Positions 12,749-26,414 are shown, numbered from the stretch's first letter. The stretch: DNA of 64,000 bases from Chromobotia macracanthus (GCA_036877525.1 JAZGTH010000068.1:4079501-4143500); one strand, 5' to 3'. Notes: generated by a model not told the origin, from the sequence alone. Program-made: numbers and translations.

Positions 12749-15700
12749 CAAATAAAGCAAGTTTAACTTTAACAGTAGCAACAATGTTTGACCAAATTTT
12801 GCATGGATTATTTAAGAAGGGCTGTTAGGAGACAAAAGGGGCTATTAGGAGGCAAAACATTTGTCATTGCAGGTTAAATGTCATAGTGAGCCATATTATA
12901 TTTCATCTGTTAAACAATAAGTTCTATGACAGTTCAATAAACCAGTGTTTCAAAGTAAACTATTTTTATCCCCAGGGCTATTTCCAGCCTCTCTGAAGCT
13001 AAAAACAATAATGATACAGTGTAATACACTAGCCCATTTGAAAAGACACTAAAACCTAACAAGAATCATCAGCAACTGGATTATAATACTATATTATAAT
13101 ATTTATAATGCTAAATATGTCAAATATTGCTTCAGTATAATGATAAAATAGCTTTCAAGACACAATCATCACGAAGCTAAACGTGTCATTTGTATTGCAT
13201 ACAAATAAATCCAGCTGATTTGATTAAGAAGACAATATAGAATGGAAAAAGCATGGCAAAAGAACAGACCTGACAGATTAATTTGTTCTGACAGCTCTTT
13301 AAAATGATCTTGCTTTGATATGTTCTCATGAGTTGTTTGTGTAATGAAACTTTCATTCGAACCCCCCGTTATGACTTATATTTTCTGTCACTGACTGAAA
13401 CGTCCTCATGCCTCACAAGGGGAACGACATACTTAAAATACACCCACTCTTTGTGCTTATACACCACAGTCCTGCTTAATGCATTAGTGCTTCTTTAGTT
13501 CATTACTCATGCAAATGGCCGTGGGTCAATAAGGAATCTGAGAAAATAGAGAATTTGTTGGTTTTACTTAAATAAAGTGGCTCTGTGTTTTGCATACCTT
13601 ACATAAATACATGAGACTGCTATGCCTGTCATAGCAGCCTTTAGGAAAATAATACAAAAATGTGTTTTCCATGTTTGGACAAACGATATCTAAGAGTCAA
13701 TATGTACAATATGAATGTAAAGACAGCTGAAACGTATGACCTGCCAAAGATGTGGACTTTAGAACAGACAGTTGAATTCATGTTTGTTGTTTCCTGTACA
13801 ATATTGAAGTTGGACACCTGCAGCTCAACACTTCTGTCAGCTCCAATTCTGAGCAGCCTTCAGAAGATTCAGAAAGATCTGGATCGCTCTGATTTTTTAC
13901 AGGCTGAGCTTGAAATTAAAGAGGAGTTAATCATGGCCTGCAGCAGTCTAAATTAATATAGTTACTGTAACTTATGATGAAAGAACAGGTAATTGGAGAT
14001 AACTTTCTGTTTTACTCCCTACCCCAGAGCAAAGAAACATTCATAATAAATAAACAAATAAATAAATAAAGTGAGGCAGTTTATATAGTACTGTAAAATT
14101 GGTTTACCATTGTTTCTGGCTGCTCACAAAAGCCAGGCACATAAAATCATTGTTCGTGTTTATAGCTACAGTATTTTGCAGAAATCTACAGTGCTGTGAG
14201 TTGGGGGTCTTTGAGGGTAAAGCTAACAGTCCATTTTGTTTTGCAAAACAGGCGACTGGCAGAAAGTGAGGCTCAGGTGTTCCATTGCCCACTCATTAAC
14301 CAATCCAGTGTATGATAAGATTTACCAATTACCTCTGAAATAAGTCAGTTAAACTGGCCGTTGCATGTAACCCCTGAGTACAATTACCAAAGCCATTAGC
14401 ATTCTGCTATGAAGATAATTGTGCCCCCCTATGAAAGCACACGTAGACCACCATAGCTGTTGTTGTACATCAGCTCTGCATCTTTTTGATTTTCATTTTT
14501 GGGCTTATTTTATTTCATTGTGGAGCAAATCAGTTGTCTCCCACATAAGCACATCAGCTCAGTAGATGTGAGGCACCCTAACCACTAGGTCACAGGTCCA
14601 ACATCACCCCACCATCTTTAACACATTGTTTTTCATGACACTCAACTTGTTAATGTATTAAAAATGAGATGCTTAGTTAGAAACATTTCGAGTGATTTAA
14701 ATACAGTATGATATAAATTATTCTCCCACAGAATAAGTAAGATTTATAAAAACATACTGCCTAAGCATTAGAAAGGGATATAAAAAGCCAAATGTAAGAC
14801 AAAAGCAATAATTTAAAAGCAGAATGAAAAACTACCACCAAAGCATGGTGGATAGTGGAAAAGATCTCTTCAGAGACATTTCTATGGAAAGTAAGTGAAG
14901 ACCAGGAATTTTATTCATCAAATTAAGGAAGTCATAAACCAAATTCAGGTCTGGCTATGTGTTTTTGTGTCGGCTGAGTGTTCAGAGGAAAACGTTACAG
15001 CCTGTAGTCAGAGTAGAGAGTTTGTGCTAAGACCTTTTTAGCATTCATGTGTTGGAATCTCATTGCTTGTATCTCCCTTTTATCCAGCTCTCCCCATCCG
15101 CTCGGAAAGTGGAGGTCATTTAACACTCTAATTCAGCCTGTCTTTTCCATCGGCCCATCCACTGCACAGTTCTGCACCAGCGCTTTTCTTCCTGGTCTTT
15201 AGAAGATGATCTACTAAGCTTTCTCTTCAACAACCTTGCCGCTTTATGCTTTAAAAACTGCACAGGTCTCCAGGGCAATCACATTCTTCTTTGCTAAATC
15301 CGCAGTCGATTGCATCGTCTCTACGAAAGCTCTGCCCCAGGACGCTCATTTGTTGCTGTTCTAGAAAGGGCATTCTGGTCGGCCCCTCCTGCTCCACTTC
15401 CCTTCATTTGAACCCATTTCACACATATTTCAAGTTGATTCTCAATTTGAAGGTGTAAATGAGGCAAAAGTGAAGTCTATGTTGGCTGTTTTTGTGGGTA
15501 AGAAGTATGCATCTAAATGAATTATTCAGGCATTAATATGTTCACCTCACTGGTGACTGTGATATTTGTGATAGATTCTGGCATAGTGGATATTAACAAG
15601 CAGGGTGCAAAATTAAGTTGTTGCCACATCTGCCCATGGCGATTGAATTGAAAAACTGTACCGGCCATAAAACTGTATTTTACATGATTTTTATTAAAAT

Positions 15701-18700
15701 ATGTTTTGTAGCAGTGATGATGGGAGTTTTAGCTGTTTTTCTCCTGCATATTAGTGACAAACAGTGTACGAAAGTGTATCATTCACAGGATCATATGTGA
15801 GATCAGCCAGTCTCTCGGTGAAACAAAGGGTTTTCTTTGTTATATTTTGGTGGCTTTAATGTGAGGAATATTTCACGTTGTCACATAAGAACTGGAGAAA
15901 AACATGTTTGCAATGCATCCTAGATCAAGTCATGATTATGACTTATGGTACAATTTCCACTGAGGTAAATGTTTTTTCTTGGTTATCAAGTACCCTTAAA
16001 GTAATGAACTCAGTAGATCTTCCAAAGATCTGCTTCTGATGTTTCTCAGCCTCTGTTTCCCCATAGCCCCATAAAGCATAAGTACCCCTTCATCAAACCA
16101 ACAAACTGAAGAGTTAAATGAATCCTTTAAAGAGTGAAATGAATCCTAGCCTAGCATACATTCCTCTTAAATCCACTGTGTCAAATTAAATGACTTCTAA
16201 ATGTTCCCATTTTTCCTCACATTGTAATGGATTTTGAAGCTGCAGTGATTTGTGTTAGAGATCTTAAGTTCATGATTCAACATGTAGCAACTGCAACTAA
16301 GCTTTTGTTGTCCATATTTTTGGCATTAATTATTAAATTATTATTTACGGTCTATCATACATGGCCCTGAGGTTATTACTACACAGTATAAGGACACAAT
16401 ATGTATTACTACACAGTATAAGTCATAATATGAGCAAAATCTGATTTACATTGGTCTCAGAATTGATTGGTTTGTAATGATGGAAATGAAGGTTGTTTAT
16501 CAAACAGTATATGTTTGTACGGCGATTGACTTTGTAGCTGCTTATCTGTCGACGATAGCCCATTTTGTTCATGTAAGGTTTTGGCCTGATGTGTATTGTC
16601 TATATTCTGTTTTAGTGTTTGTCTCACTAGAGGACAATTACTATGTTATGGAGCACTACAGAGAGATGCTTTCTCCAAAGCATCTAACAGAGCAGAGGAC
16701 TATGGGTAAATCTGAGAAACTACATAAGACAAAAAGCCTGGAGTAACGTTCATACTGTATTCATACATTTGTGCTTATGTGGGGTATAATGATTGTGTTT
16801 TGTGCACCCCATGGTGAGATGGGCATTTAAGCTCTGAAATGTTGAACTGGTGGAGAGTTTCTCATGTTGAATGAAAAGGCTAAATTGTGTTTTGTTTTAA
16901 CTAATGTCATGGCAGACATGACATGAAACATATCAGCACATTTATATCGAAACAGTTCATTCATGCCTGGCGGCCTGTCAACATGAGCGCCACATCCACG
17001 ACTACTAGATTTTTTTAAAGTGGTGCTTGCCTGTGCAAGACATTGTTGTGGGTTCCAGCCACTGCTATGCTATGTTACGTGTTCTGTAGTGTGCTGCTAT
17101 GCTAGGGTGTTGTGGGTGACTGCATACTGACCATGTGAAAAGTTCCTGATTTGATTATTTGATCCTTAATTTGACACCCTTAATACTTGATACTGCTTGA
17201 GAAACAGAGGTGGCAGTTTCAAATATGTTAAGAAAAGTTCTAGAGTGCAATATCTAGAGCACAAAATTAAATCAACTGCAACATATTTGTCTTAATCCTT
17301 CTATATCCAAAGTCAATAGCCTCTGTGAAGTGAGGGCATTTCTTTAGAATGCACAGAGTTTTGTCTGGTACTCTCTGAAGCACTGATGCCCATACTGATG
17401 ACTGACAGGGACTTCTGCAATGCCTGCACTGCAAACCAGAGGATATGAGGTCTATAAGCATTGAAATGATGCCGGCTTAGCTGTCTGTGACATCAGACAC
17501 AAAGGTCGTTTACAGACTTCATGCAGACAGTTTGTACTGAGTTTGTACCTGCTTATTGATTTCAGGTGTCAAATTCATTCATGTGTGATTCACAAAAAGT
17601 GAAAACTACTAAAATGTTCAAACAATACACTAAATGCGACAACAGGAACAATGGTTGTAAGTTTGTTGTCGTGGGGGCCCGGAAGACATCCAGGGATCAC
17701 CACATGTGAAATGTAGGTAGCAGCTCAAATGTTTATTAAAGAACAGTGAAGTTAATCTCAGATGTCTGTCTTTGTTGAATAGAAAAAGACATTAAGTATG
17801 ATGTCTGTAAGTATGCAGTCTGCCTGATGCCATTTTTGCCTATGGATGCTTATGGATTGTTTGTTTTCGTTAGCCAATCACCTGCACTGTAAACGGCATG
17901 TGACAAATCACTCTGGAAACACATCAAAATGACATGCTGATAGGATCACAATACTGATTGGCTGAGTTTGGCAAACTCTTTTTCTCACTGTTAATTCTTG
18001 CTGTTTCAGCTGCTGTTTTGGCTGCATTGCCATCATTTAGAGGCCTTTGCAACAAATACTCCATCCAAGACTATGTGCGTACATGCCGTCTGCAGTAGTT
18101 TGTTCCACAGTGCAAACAGAGCTTGATACTGACACGTAGCTGTTTGCATGTCTTGCAGCATCCCCAGTAACACTTTCATTTATAAAGGGAAATATAATGC
18201 TTCCAATTTACCAATAAAAACACGACAGAGAAGCATGCAACACTTACGTTACATTCTGTCATAACTGGAAATATCGGTAGGGATTATTCAATAGTCTAAA
18301 CATTTTCTCTCTACCCCAAAGCAAAGCAAAGCAAATTAACTCTATCTTTTATGTTCTCCTCCCCATCGACATCTCGAACTGACCTCCGCTACGTTTACCT
18401 GCGCTGCCCACGTAACATGCTATAAGACATTGAGTGGGCTCGTCTCCCACAGTCTGGTGCTCTGCCTGAGCTTCTGTTCAGAGCTTCTAAGGCTTCTTTG
18501 ATATCTGCCCTACATGCTGCTGCCACTCCCAGCTGATCAGTTCCTTCCCACCGGGAGGCTGGAGAGTTTGATGAGAGTTGGGGTCTTGATAAAAGCTCCA
18601 ATGCAAATAAGTGCGGGTTATCTCCCTCTCACTTATGACAACTAATTGATCCCTCAGCGCATTCTTGTATGGTTCTGGGAGAGACAGTTAACCCCCCTGA

Positions 18701-21178
18701 ACAGATATCACCTCAAAGGAGCTCAGAAATATGTGGGGTTATGTCCACACTTTGGTATTGTATCTGTACCAACAAAGTACTATGGTTCTACAGTATAATG
18801 TTTTGGGGGGTCAGTACCATGATATTTTGGACCTGTGCTATTATAGTACCATGGTAACTAAATTAACTAATATGCATGTCAAAATATTATTTAATACAAC
18901 ATGAATACATTAGGTTACAGCAGCAAAAGTAATGACTACACATTTTTATTGTTTAGAGCGTGTATTATTTGATTGCATCTTGGTAACACAGTACAGAGGG
19001 AGGAATCGCTTATTTTAAACCTTTATAATGCATGATTTGACTACACATTGTTAAAAAACTTTACAAGTGAGCCAAGTAATCTCGACCGGCCCATCAAACT
19101 GAGATATGTTAATGAGTAATGTTCGTAACCATGACTGTAGTAACCATGCTTAGCATATTGATAAGCATTGTTTTACCATGGTTTTAATAAAGTTACTGTA
19201 TGTAAAACAATGGTAATTTGATGGTTTTGGTTTTACTACAAATACCGTAGCTGAACAATGGTTACTGTAAGACTAAAGTTAATTTTCATAACAGCATCAC
19301 TATGACACGCAAACTTTTCACAGACGTACTAGAGAGAAGAAACGTCAAGGTGACCAACTTCATGTGAATGACAGGCCAATAACAAACCTTTATTGTTTGT
19401 TAAATATTGCAGCCACAGAACACATGGCAGATCATGATTTTTATATGCAATGGTTCATAAACTGATTAAAACTTTAAACTATCTGTTTTTATACCACCCC
19501 GTTCAGCCAACAGACGTTCTGCAAATTTGCTAGTGCAAACTGATCATGGATGTCTACTCTGTTGTAGCAATTCCTGCTGCTGTAATTCATTTGCTGAGAC
19601 CTCCAGGCAGCTCGCAAAACACTGACAGGAAGTTCTATATCGCTGTTACGTATAGACGCAGCTTCTGTGTATTTCCATTTATGTAGAAATGATTGCAAGC
19701 ATAGCATGCTTTATCTGCCTTATTGATCCCAATAAACATCTGTCACGCAAACATTTGTTTGATCCCTCAGTATTTCTCATAAACTCTACACATTACTGCA
19801 GCATCTACCTCTAGGGTAAGTCCACTGATTCAGTGTAAAAAAGGTGATCCCGGTCTTTTCATTTTTAATAGCAAAATCTCTGTGTCATAGCTACATTAAA
19901 ACATGACATTTATTGTACATTAATATGCAGGACTTTAAAACAGCAGGACTGTTTTAAAGGCATAGTCATCTCTCATGCCTTTTAATTAATAGTGAGTTGT
20001 GGTTCACATTTACCCATCACTCAACTTCATATAAATCAACAATTAATTAGTTCTGAGCAAGAGTGTTCACAAGGGTCTAACCAGTCACCACAACTACAAT
20101 AAAACTGTCAAACTCGCCATAGTCCTGTTCATATCTGTTGTCTTATAATGATAGCTTTTTGTGACAGTATAATGCAGCTCTTTTTAAAATAGTGTTGCTG
20201 GTCCAGTAATGAGCAAGATGAGGAGATAACCTGGGTAAGATAATGTTTTAATATGAGGAAACCTGCACAAAGCAGATTCACTTGTGGTTTTCACTGCATA
20301 CAGGTGAGAGACCTGCAGGGAGTGACTTTGTGAAAACCCTGTGGCTCGTTGATCCCAACATCTGGTGGCCCCCACGTGTGCCATTTTTGGAGACTGGGTA
20401 GCGCAACATGAGACCTTTTATATCAACACAGCTGTAACAACAGGCCACAAGAGCTCTCCATATGAAAATGAGAAATAATGATGGCTGGTGCTATTCAAGC
20501 TGTGCGATGATAGTCACAAGAACAATTACAAATCCAATTACCAGCAGCTCTCCCTCTGAGCTTTATTGCTGCAGTACGTTCACTTTTGCTTCAAAGAAAA
20601 GCAAGGACCAAGGATTGGTAAGGATTCTAAAAGGTGGATAAATAAACAAAAAATTCTGAATTCTGTAGTTACCTTTGACATATATTAAAAAGGCTACCTT
20701 CAAATTAAAACCCACACTTGAAAAATTTAGCTCTAAACAAATAAATTTGCTACAGGAGCCCTTTAGACTGGTTAATGAGGGAATAAGTGGATGCAAATTC
20801 AGCAAGTCAAATGGGCCGATAAATTAGAAATGATTCTTAGTCATGATATGTACCGAATGTTTGTGCACGAGATTGTTTAGGTTAGTTGTGAAATTGCTCT
20901 TGAAGTGATAAAGAGAAAAGCAGTGATAATTGCATTACATTTTTAATAGTTCACTGAAAATGTTTAAAATAAAACTCAAAAGTCTTTATTGACATAGTCT
21001 TTATCAGTTTTTGGTCACAAGATATGCAAGAACCAATAAGGTTTGATGTTATTGACATGTCGCCATATTTTTGAGACTTGATTTGAGAGTAACAACTTCA
21101 ATTTTAGTCTGTACATCATAAAAAGTGATTGTATTGCTTCAGATGACTTATATAAATTGTGTTCAAAATGCCTACATT

Positions 21179-21181
<3 letters not shown>
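12749..21181. other. 8.4-kb gene-free stretch with enhancer-like blocks
   Basis: No coding region is supported; the longest open frame, at 13660-13956 (98 codons), has no known domain or splice context. Minor repeats are a 30-bp-period duplication of tattactacacagtataag (about 16374 and 16404), a 'gctatgctagggtgttgtggg' type worn repeat at about 17040-17130, and accatggt/ggtaac-rich DNA at 18770-18860 and 19130-19270. Complex blocks at about 15090-15420, 18370-18665 and 20410-20580 look unlike the surrounding AT-rich DNA and are candidate conserved non-coding elements. Confidence 0.45.
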
Positions 21182-21230
<49 letters not shown>

Positions 21231-21250
21231 ATATATATATATATATATAT
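21182..21250. repeat. (TA)n microsatellite
   Basis: About 69 bp of ta dinucleotides with one small interruption (attataat) near 21226-21232. Confidence 0.97.
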
Positions 21251-22894
21251 GGAGCTTGAAAGATTTGATCCTGCTCAGTGCTGTTGTATGGAAAAACAGC
21301 TCGGAATTGCGTTAGGGTGAATAAACGGTTAAAACTTTTACAATTTTGCAGTTTTAAAAAGTTTTAAAAGAATTTATAATGTGTTGTAAAGACAAAAGAA
21401 GAAACAGGAAATTATTTTAGGAGTGTTGCTTTCCTTTAGGCATACAATGACATCCTCTGTGTATTCAAGAACTGTAAAGATGAAGTCTGGTATTAACATA
21501 TAAGAGCATATTTCTTTTGTCAAAGAAGTTCTTACACATGCAGCCCATTTCAAGGTGTGAACATGTGAGAAAATGCTCATTTTACATTCCTCTGTATCAG
21601 TTTGGAGAAACAGCTGAGGGTGGGTGGTGAGGGTAGTTTACAGCTGTCTACAGTGCTCCTCATCTTTTACCGAGCTTATTTTATCCATATACCCAAACAA
21701 CCACTGCATACATCTCTGAGCTGTTTATCACATTCGTTGATGAAATACATACCTTGTTTTTAAACTGTATTTTTATACTGCATTTTTAAATATGTATTAT
21801 AATGAATGCATGATGCATTTAGGTTGTTACACAAGTTCATCTGTAGGCAATATGTGTAAGATTTGTTGAAGTGGAACTGACAAATCTGTTTATTTCTACC
21901 TTGGAGAAGCTAAAATGGTCTGTGGAATACTTACCTTTAAAATAAAGTTTTGGTCAAAACTATTTGTGTATTTGATTGTATTTATCAAAAATTCTTACAG
22001 AAATTTTCTTAACTGGTTTGATAATTTGGTAATTAGTTTTACAGTGTAAAGGAAGGAACTTGATTGGCTTGTGTTAATATTTGTACTAGGAATATTTGTA
22101 AAATATAGTGTGAACCAAGATGCAATTCTAATATTTATCTGCTGTCATTTGTAATTCTACACAAGGGATGAACAGATGGACAGTTCAACAGCAAAAGATA
22201 AATGGGATATAAATGGTTTTTCCTTTGGATGGTGAACTTGATAGATTGGGACTAATTGCATTACAGGGCTGTGCCCACTGAATGTCAGAGTGCCAGTCTG
22301 ATATGTGTTGTACTCAGTCCAAACGGTCCATTAGGTTGTGAATTAGCTTGTTAGCTCAATACACTTCCATTATGAAAACATTTTGAAACTGTGGACAGAA
22401 CTCTAGCAAGAATTCTGGTATTCGGTCTATTTATATGTAAAATAAAAGCCTCCTATACCTTACCTACCATTCACTGTGTCATATAGCAACCAAAAAAAGC
22501 CCTGCATGTTCGAGCATCGTTATTTGGCTTTATCATATAAATATAATTATTTTAACTGTCCATTTATATGAATAATGCAACAGAATTTTAATACACAGAA
22601 ATGTCAGCATAAGATTTTGGTGTAACCAATAGATGTCTTTCTGTTTGCAGATGTTTGTATTTATACAAATATGACTGACATTATACAAATGCAAATCATA
22701 TTTATTTGCATATAGTCCTATAGCAGAATATATGTGAAAACACTGTGTTCTCGGGTAGGAAATTAGATTAGATGCACAAACACAAAACCTTTTGCTGCAA
22801 ATGACATTAAATTCAACAAGTCTGTCTTTTAGAATGCATTGAAATCAAGTTTGTATGTAACGGGATTTATTTGTCTGATAATCTTGAAAGGACG
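21251..22894. other. No gene seen
   Basis: AT-rich unique DNA between the (TA)n tract and the gypsy relic. No open frame has a recognisable product, and I see no further retrotransposon motifs such as reverse transcriptase or integrase downstream of the gypsy protease fragment. Confidence 0.5.
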
Positions 22895-23745
22895 TATATA
22901 ACTTGGGCTTGAGCTGAAGACGAAGATCCCTCATGGATAATCAAACCATTTGACCAGGTTAGTAACTGGGGTGGGGATGTTGTAGGTAAGTTCACCTTGT
23001 CTCCATGAAATCTGTGGATCATGTACTGACAACCAGGGATGTCCAAGTATGATGGGTGGAGAGGTGAGGAGATGACAAAATAAGTTCCTTTGTATGAAAA
23101 GTCCAATTTTTAACTTAACCAGAGCAGTATGAGTGATTATCTCCTCTCCAGTGGGTTTAGTGATACAGAGGGCAGGTGAGCATGACATGGTAGGGAACAT
23201 GGCATGGTCTTGAACCAGATGCTGGTGTATCAAATTCACTGTGGCCCACGAATCAACCCGAGAGCTGTAACATAATAAGTGTGATCATTAGTAAATATCT
23301 TTACAGCCAAGGAAAAACTGTGAAAGCATGGAATTAGATCTACTTTGATAACTTAGGTGTTTTCAGTTGTTTCTCTATAACAGGCAGGAGACACATCGAT
23401 GGCCTAGCTGGCTAAAGTAGAAGCATAGCTGATTAGCTAGCCTGCACCGACATTCTGTGGCAGGCAACCTGGTTCGCCTGATTTGCATATGTTCATGAGC
23501 ATTGTGAGAAATATGACTGGGGAAATCAGTGGTTGTGGGAAAGGCACAGGGTTAATTGGTTTGTGGCTAATTGTTGAGTTTGATTACCAGATTAATGTAT
23601 TGTGAAAGATCTAAGGATTGATCTGCCTACAGAACGGGATTCAATCCTTCTCGAAAAACAGATTTAAGAACTGCGTCATTCCACCCACTTTGTGTTGCTA
23701 ACGTGCGGAACTGAACAGCAGGTTCAGATGCGCTTAGAAATAACT
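22895..23745 (-). pseudogene. Ty3/gypsy retrotransposon gag-protease relic
   Basis: Three segments of a gypsy polyprotein appear in the expected order on the minus strand. First, a capsid-type Gag piece at about 23605-23735 reads FRTLATQSGWNDAVLKSVF and continues to a stop codon. Second, a worn CCHC zinc knuckle at about 23382-23455 reads LCFYFSQLGHRCVSC, with the second Cys replaced by Phe. Third, a retropepsin-like segment at 22931-23265 reads VDSWAT where the active site should be DSG(A/S), and later ILGHPWLSVHDPQISW, the conserved 'GLPWL..H.P.I.W' block. Stops and frameshifts separate the parts, and reverse transcriptase, RNase H, integrase and LTRs are not seen. The active-site Gly-to-Trp change and the lost zinc ligand show that it is non-functional. 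In the family, Gag packages the RNA and the protease matures the polyprotein. Confidence 0.8.
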
Positions 23746-24484
23746 GTTGTAGAAATAACTGAACAGACACATCCTTCTCTTTGATCAGTTTCTATAGCCT
23801 ATATACTTAAAGTTTACACATACATGATTACATGTATATCTTTCTTTGGAGTGATGTTTTACTAACACTCTGAAGCTGACCATGCCTCTGTGCCTGACGT
23901 GACATGCATTTTGAAGAGAATTGTGGTTGATTTGCTTCATTGTGTTACCCAGTGGACTTGATAAAGGACGAAGCAATTTCAGCTATTCTGTCCGTAATAA
24001 TTCCCATTTCCTGACACCTGCTGAGTAGCCTGTGAAAGCACTACTGATCTACAATAGCATCATTATGTAGAACCCAGAGAAGATCTTACAAGCACTGCAA
24101 GTGAAACTCGAGATAATAACCTCCAATTCCACTTCAACACACAAGGCAAGGACAAGCAACAGAAACCTGTAAGACTGGCTTTTAGAAGCTTTTCATGTTT
24201 GGGTCTGTCACAATAATACTTGATTTTAACATTTAATCTGTGAAAAATCAATTTCATCTGTGCTACTGAATGAAGACCTCAGGTCAAGATCCAAAGAGTA
24301 AATCAGCAATTTAGTTTACTAAACCATGACAAATAGCAAAGGATGATGTATTATGGACAACAGATGCTACTGTTTAAAGTGTGGCAGTGTGAAGTGTTAA
24401 AATGATTAAAGTACAGGTAGTTTAATGCACAGTAATTTTCAGTGGTGATCAATGACCATCATTTTGGGCTGAACACAAAGGTTT
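23746..24484. other. No gene seen
   Basis: Unique-looking sequence upstream (in the minus-strand sense) of the gypsy Gag relic. It could include more worn Gag, but I could not read any. Open frames here are 63-64 codons without domains. Confidence 0.45.
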
Positions 24485-24630
24485 GGCCATGTAGCTCAGT
24501 TGGTAAAGCATTGTGTTAACAGTGCTGGGGTTCGAGTCCCAGGGAACACATGCAATGACAAACCGCATAACTTGAATGCACTGTAAGTCGCTTTGGATTA
24601 AAGTGTCTGCCAAATGCTTTAATGTAAATG
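24485..24630 (+). repeat. tRNA-derived SINE, best-preserved copy
   Basis: A tRNA-like head carries box A tagctcagttgg (24492-24503) and box B ggttcgagtcc (24529-24539), the internal RNA polymerase III promoter. It is followed by gaacacatgcaatgaca, the tail ctgtaagtcgctttggatta, then aagtgtctgccaaatgc and a taatgtaaatg end. That tail is shared by fish SINEs that borrow L2-clade LINE machinery. A functional tRNA is rejected because the acceptor and anticodon stems do not pair properly and the unit continues into the SINE body. Poorer copies of the family lie at 1650-1768, 12615-12748, 59078-59175 and 60985-61083. Confidence 0.85.
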
Positions 24631-25199
24631 AAAGGAGAAAGTACAGTAATAGTACTATGGACATGCGCATTTAATCTGTTTACAGACAGATGAAAATGGC
24701 CCAATTTCTGTAAGTAACTTGAGTGCCACAACATTTAACTAATGAGAAATGAGACTTTGCCCTTGCATGCATCTAGCCATCACGGGTGGCGTGTTTGGTA
24801 ATTTTGCTGCAGTCGTGTGCAAAAGCATGACAGAGGAATACAACATAGCCATCTGTGATGAACTGTGATGTTAAACGCCTGTTCATTACACAATTCAGTC
24901 CAGACCTTGCAGAAACATTTTGCTTGAGGCATAAAAAGATCCAGTGAAACTTTTTCCTGATCAGTGTTTATTTGTGCTGAGAATGTTAAATCAACTAATA
25001 GGATTTTTCATTGTAAATCTTGTGTGATGTTATGCTTTACTGATCACATCTGATTGGTAACATTTACAATAACTGTTCAAATCAGTTATTTTATTTGCCA
25101 TGACTAACGACTACATTAGATTACATCAACAGAAGTCATATGTAATCGTTTGAAAGAAAATTTTGTTTTCTATCAAAGCATGTTCTTTCTCTGCAGACG

Positions 25200-25340
25200 T
25201 GGTCACTACGAAGATTTTTTTAACTCCTTCTATTGTGCTACTAGAAAAAGAAAATAGAACAGTAAAAACAGTATATGGGTTTGAACGACATGGGAGTGGG
25301 TAAATAATGCCACAGTTTTCATTTTTGGGTGAACCATTGC
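25200..25340 (-). repeat. Dispersed 'gttcacccaaaaatgaaaa' repeat, minus-strand copy
   Basis: The plus strand reads gggtttgaacgacatgggag, tgggtaaataatg, then ttttcatttttgggtgaacc, the exact reverse-complement order of the family's hallmark. A 120-codon minus-strand open frame runs through it and owes its length to the repeat, not to a gene. Confidence 0.65.
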
Positions 25341-26414
25341 TCTCATATGTCATAGCCTGCCTTACTTTATGTAGTGCGTCAGTGAAATTCAGCATTGTTT
25401 TTTTAAAGGTTATTTTAGGACCTATGACCATGACAGCACACATGGCCACACAAGACAAGGCTACCTCTTTGACTTTCCCCAGACACAAACCCTGTGCCGC
25501 TCACTGCTGCTTTTCTCAATTATTCTGATTCCCCCGAGAGATTCATCTCTGACTGACTCACAGCAAGTCACAATGAACCCGGCCCACGAGTGGGCCCAAA
25601 CAACCCCATCTAGTGATCCCACACAACACTAACAAATATCAAGAATAATAGTTCTTTCCGATGGGCCCATCATGATGCATGCATGATAAACACTTCATTA
25701 AAGTATTAATTATGATTTCAGCCATTAAACAAACACACAGGCTCATGCTGTAATCACCCTCTGCAATTTCTGCACGCTTGCTCCTCGACATTTCAGCTTG
25801 TGTTACCAGCAGGGTCTGTGTCTCTTTGATAAGACTCCCCGCAGATGCAGTGTGGGAGACCGATTGAGTCTTTATCATTCATAATTCAGTGACAGACTGA
25901 TTGATAATTTAAGTTAAATGGTTACACACCCCATGTGCATGTTCCAAGGTGGCAGCTTTTTGGTCCTGGGCTGCTAACACGGAAAAAGGTTCAATCCTAA
26001 GCAGAGCTTTCCTGGAACCTGACCTCCCTCTGAGAGCTACTGTTCTCCGCTCTGCCCCAAGCATGGCAGGTAACCGGGGTTGAAGTGTACTGGCTGTGAA
26101 TTTGAAGGGTGCATTCCAGGGGTATACGGTTGCCAATCCTGCCCTGCGAGGTGGAGATCAAGGTGTTCGGCCATCTTAAGTGAGATTACAGATGCAGAGA
26201 GCGTGTATGTTTAGTCTGGAGGGGTCTGCAAACAGCATTGGGAACAGGTGTACATCAATTTATCACTTCACAGGAAGTGGGGAGGGAAATGTACTGACCA
26301 ATCACTCTGCACCACTTGAGAAATTTAGCTCAAATAAAGGCAGTGAAGGAAAGTTTAGGGTTCGTAGCTTTTATACAGTTCAGTTAATCTTGGTTTAGAA
26401 ACTTGGATATCTGG
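25341..26414. other. No gene; enhancer-like block and tRNA-like scrap
   Basis: The block at about 25590-25900 is complex and contains atgatgcatgcatgataaa, cattaaagtattaattatg and gccattaaac, homeodomain-type cores without a repeat signature (candidate conserved non-coding DNA). At about 25990-26000 an aggttcaatcct string resembles a box B but lacks a convincing box A or tail. No protein-coding exon is supported. Confidence 0.4.

Noticed and set aside
14500..14610. Minus-strand tRNA-like text (tgacctagtggttagggtgc)
   Set aside because: Box A-like only; no box B or SINE tail, so not listed as a feature.
24485..24555. Possible functional tRNA gene
   Set aside because: Box A and box B are good, but the acceptor and anticodon stems do not pair and the unit continues into a SINE tail.
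25126..25488. 120-codon minus-strand frame
   Set aside because: Runs through a dispersed repeat copy (25200-25340).
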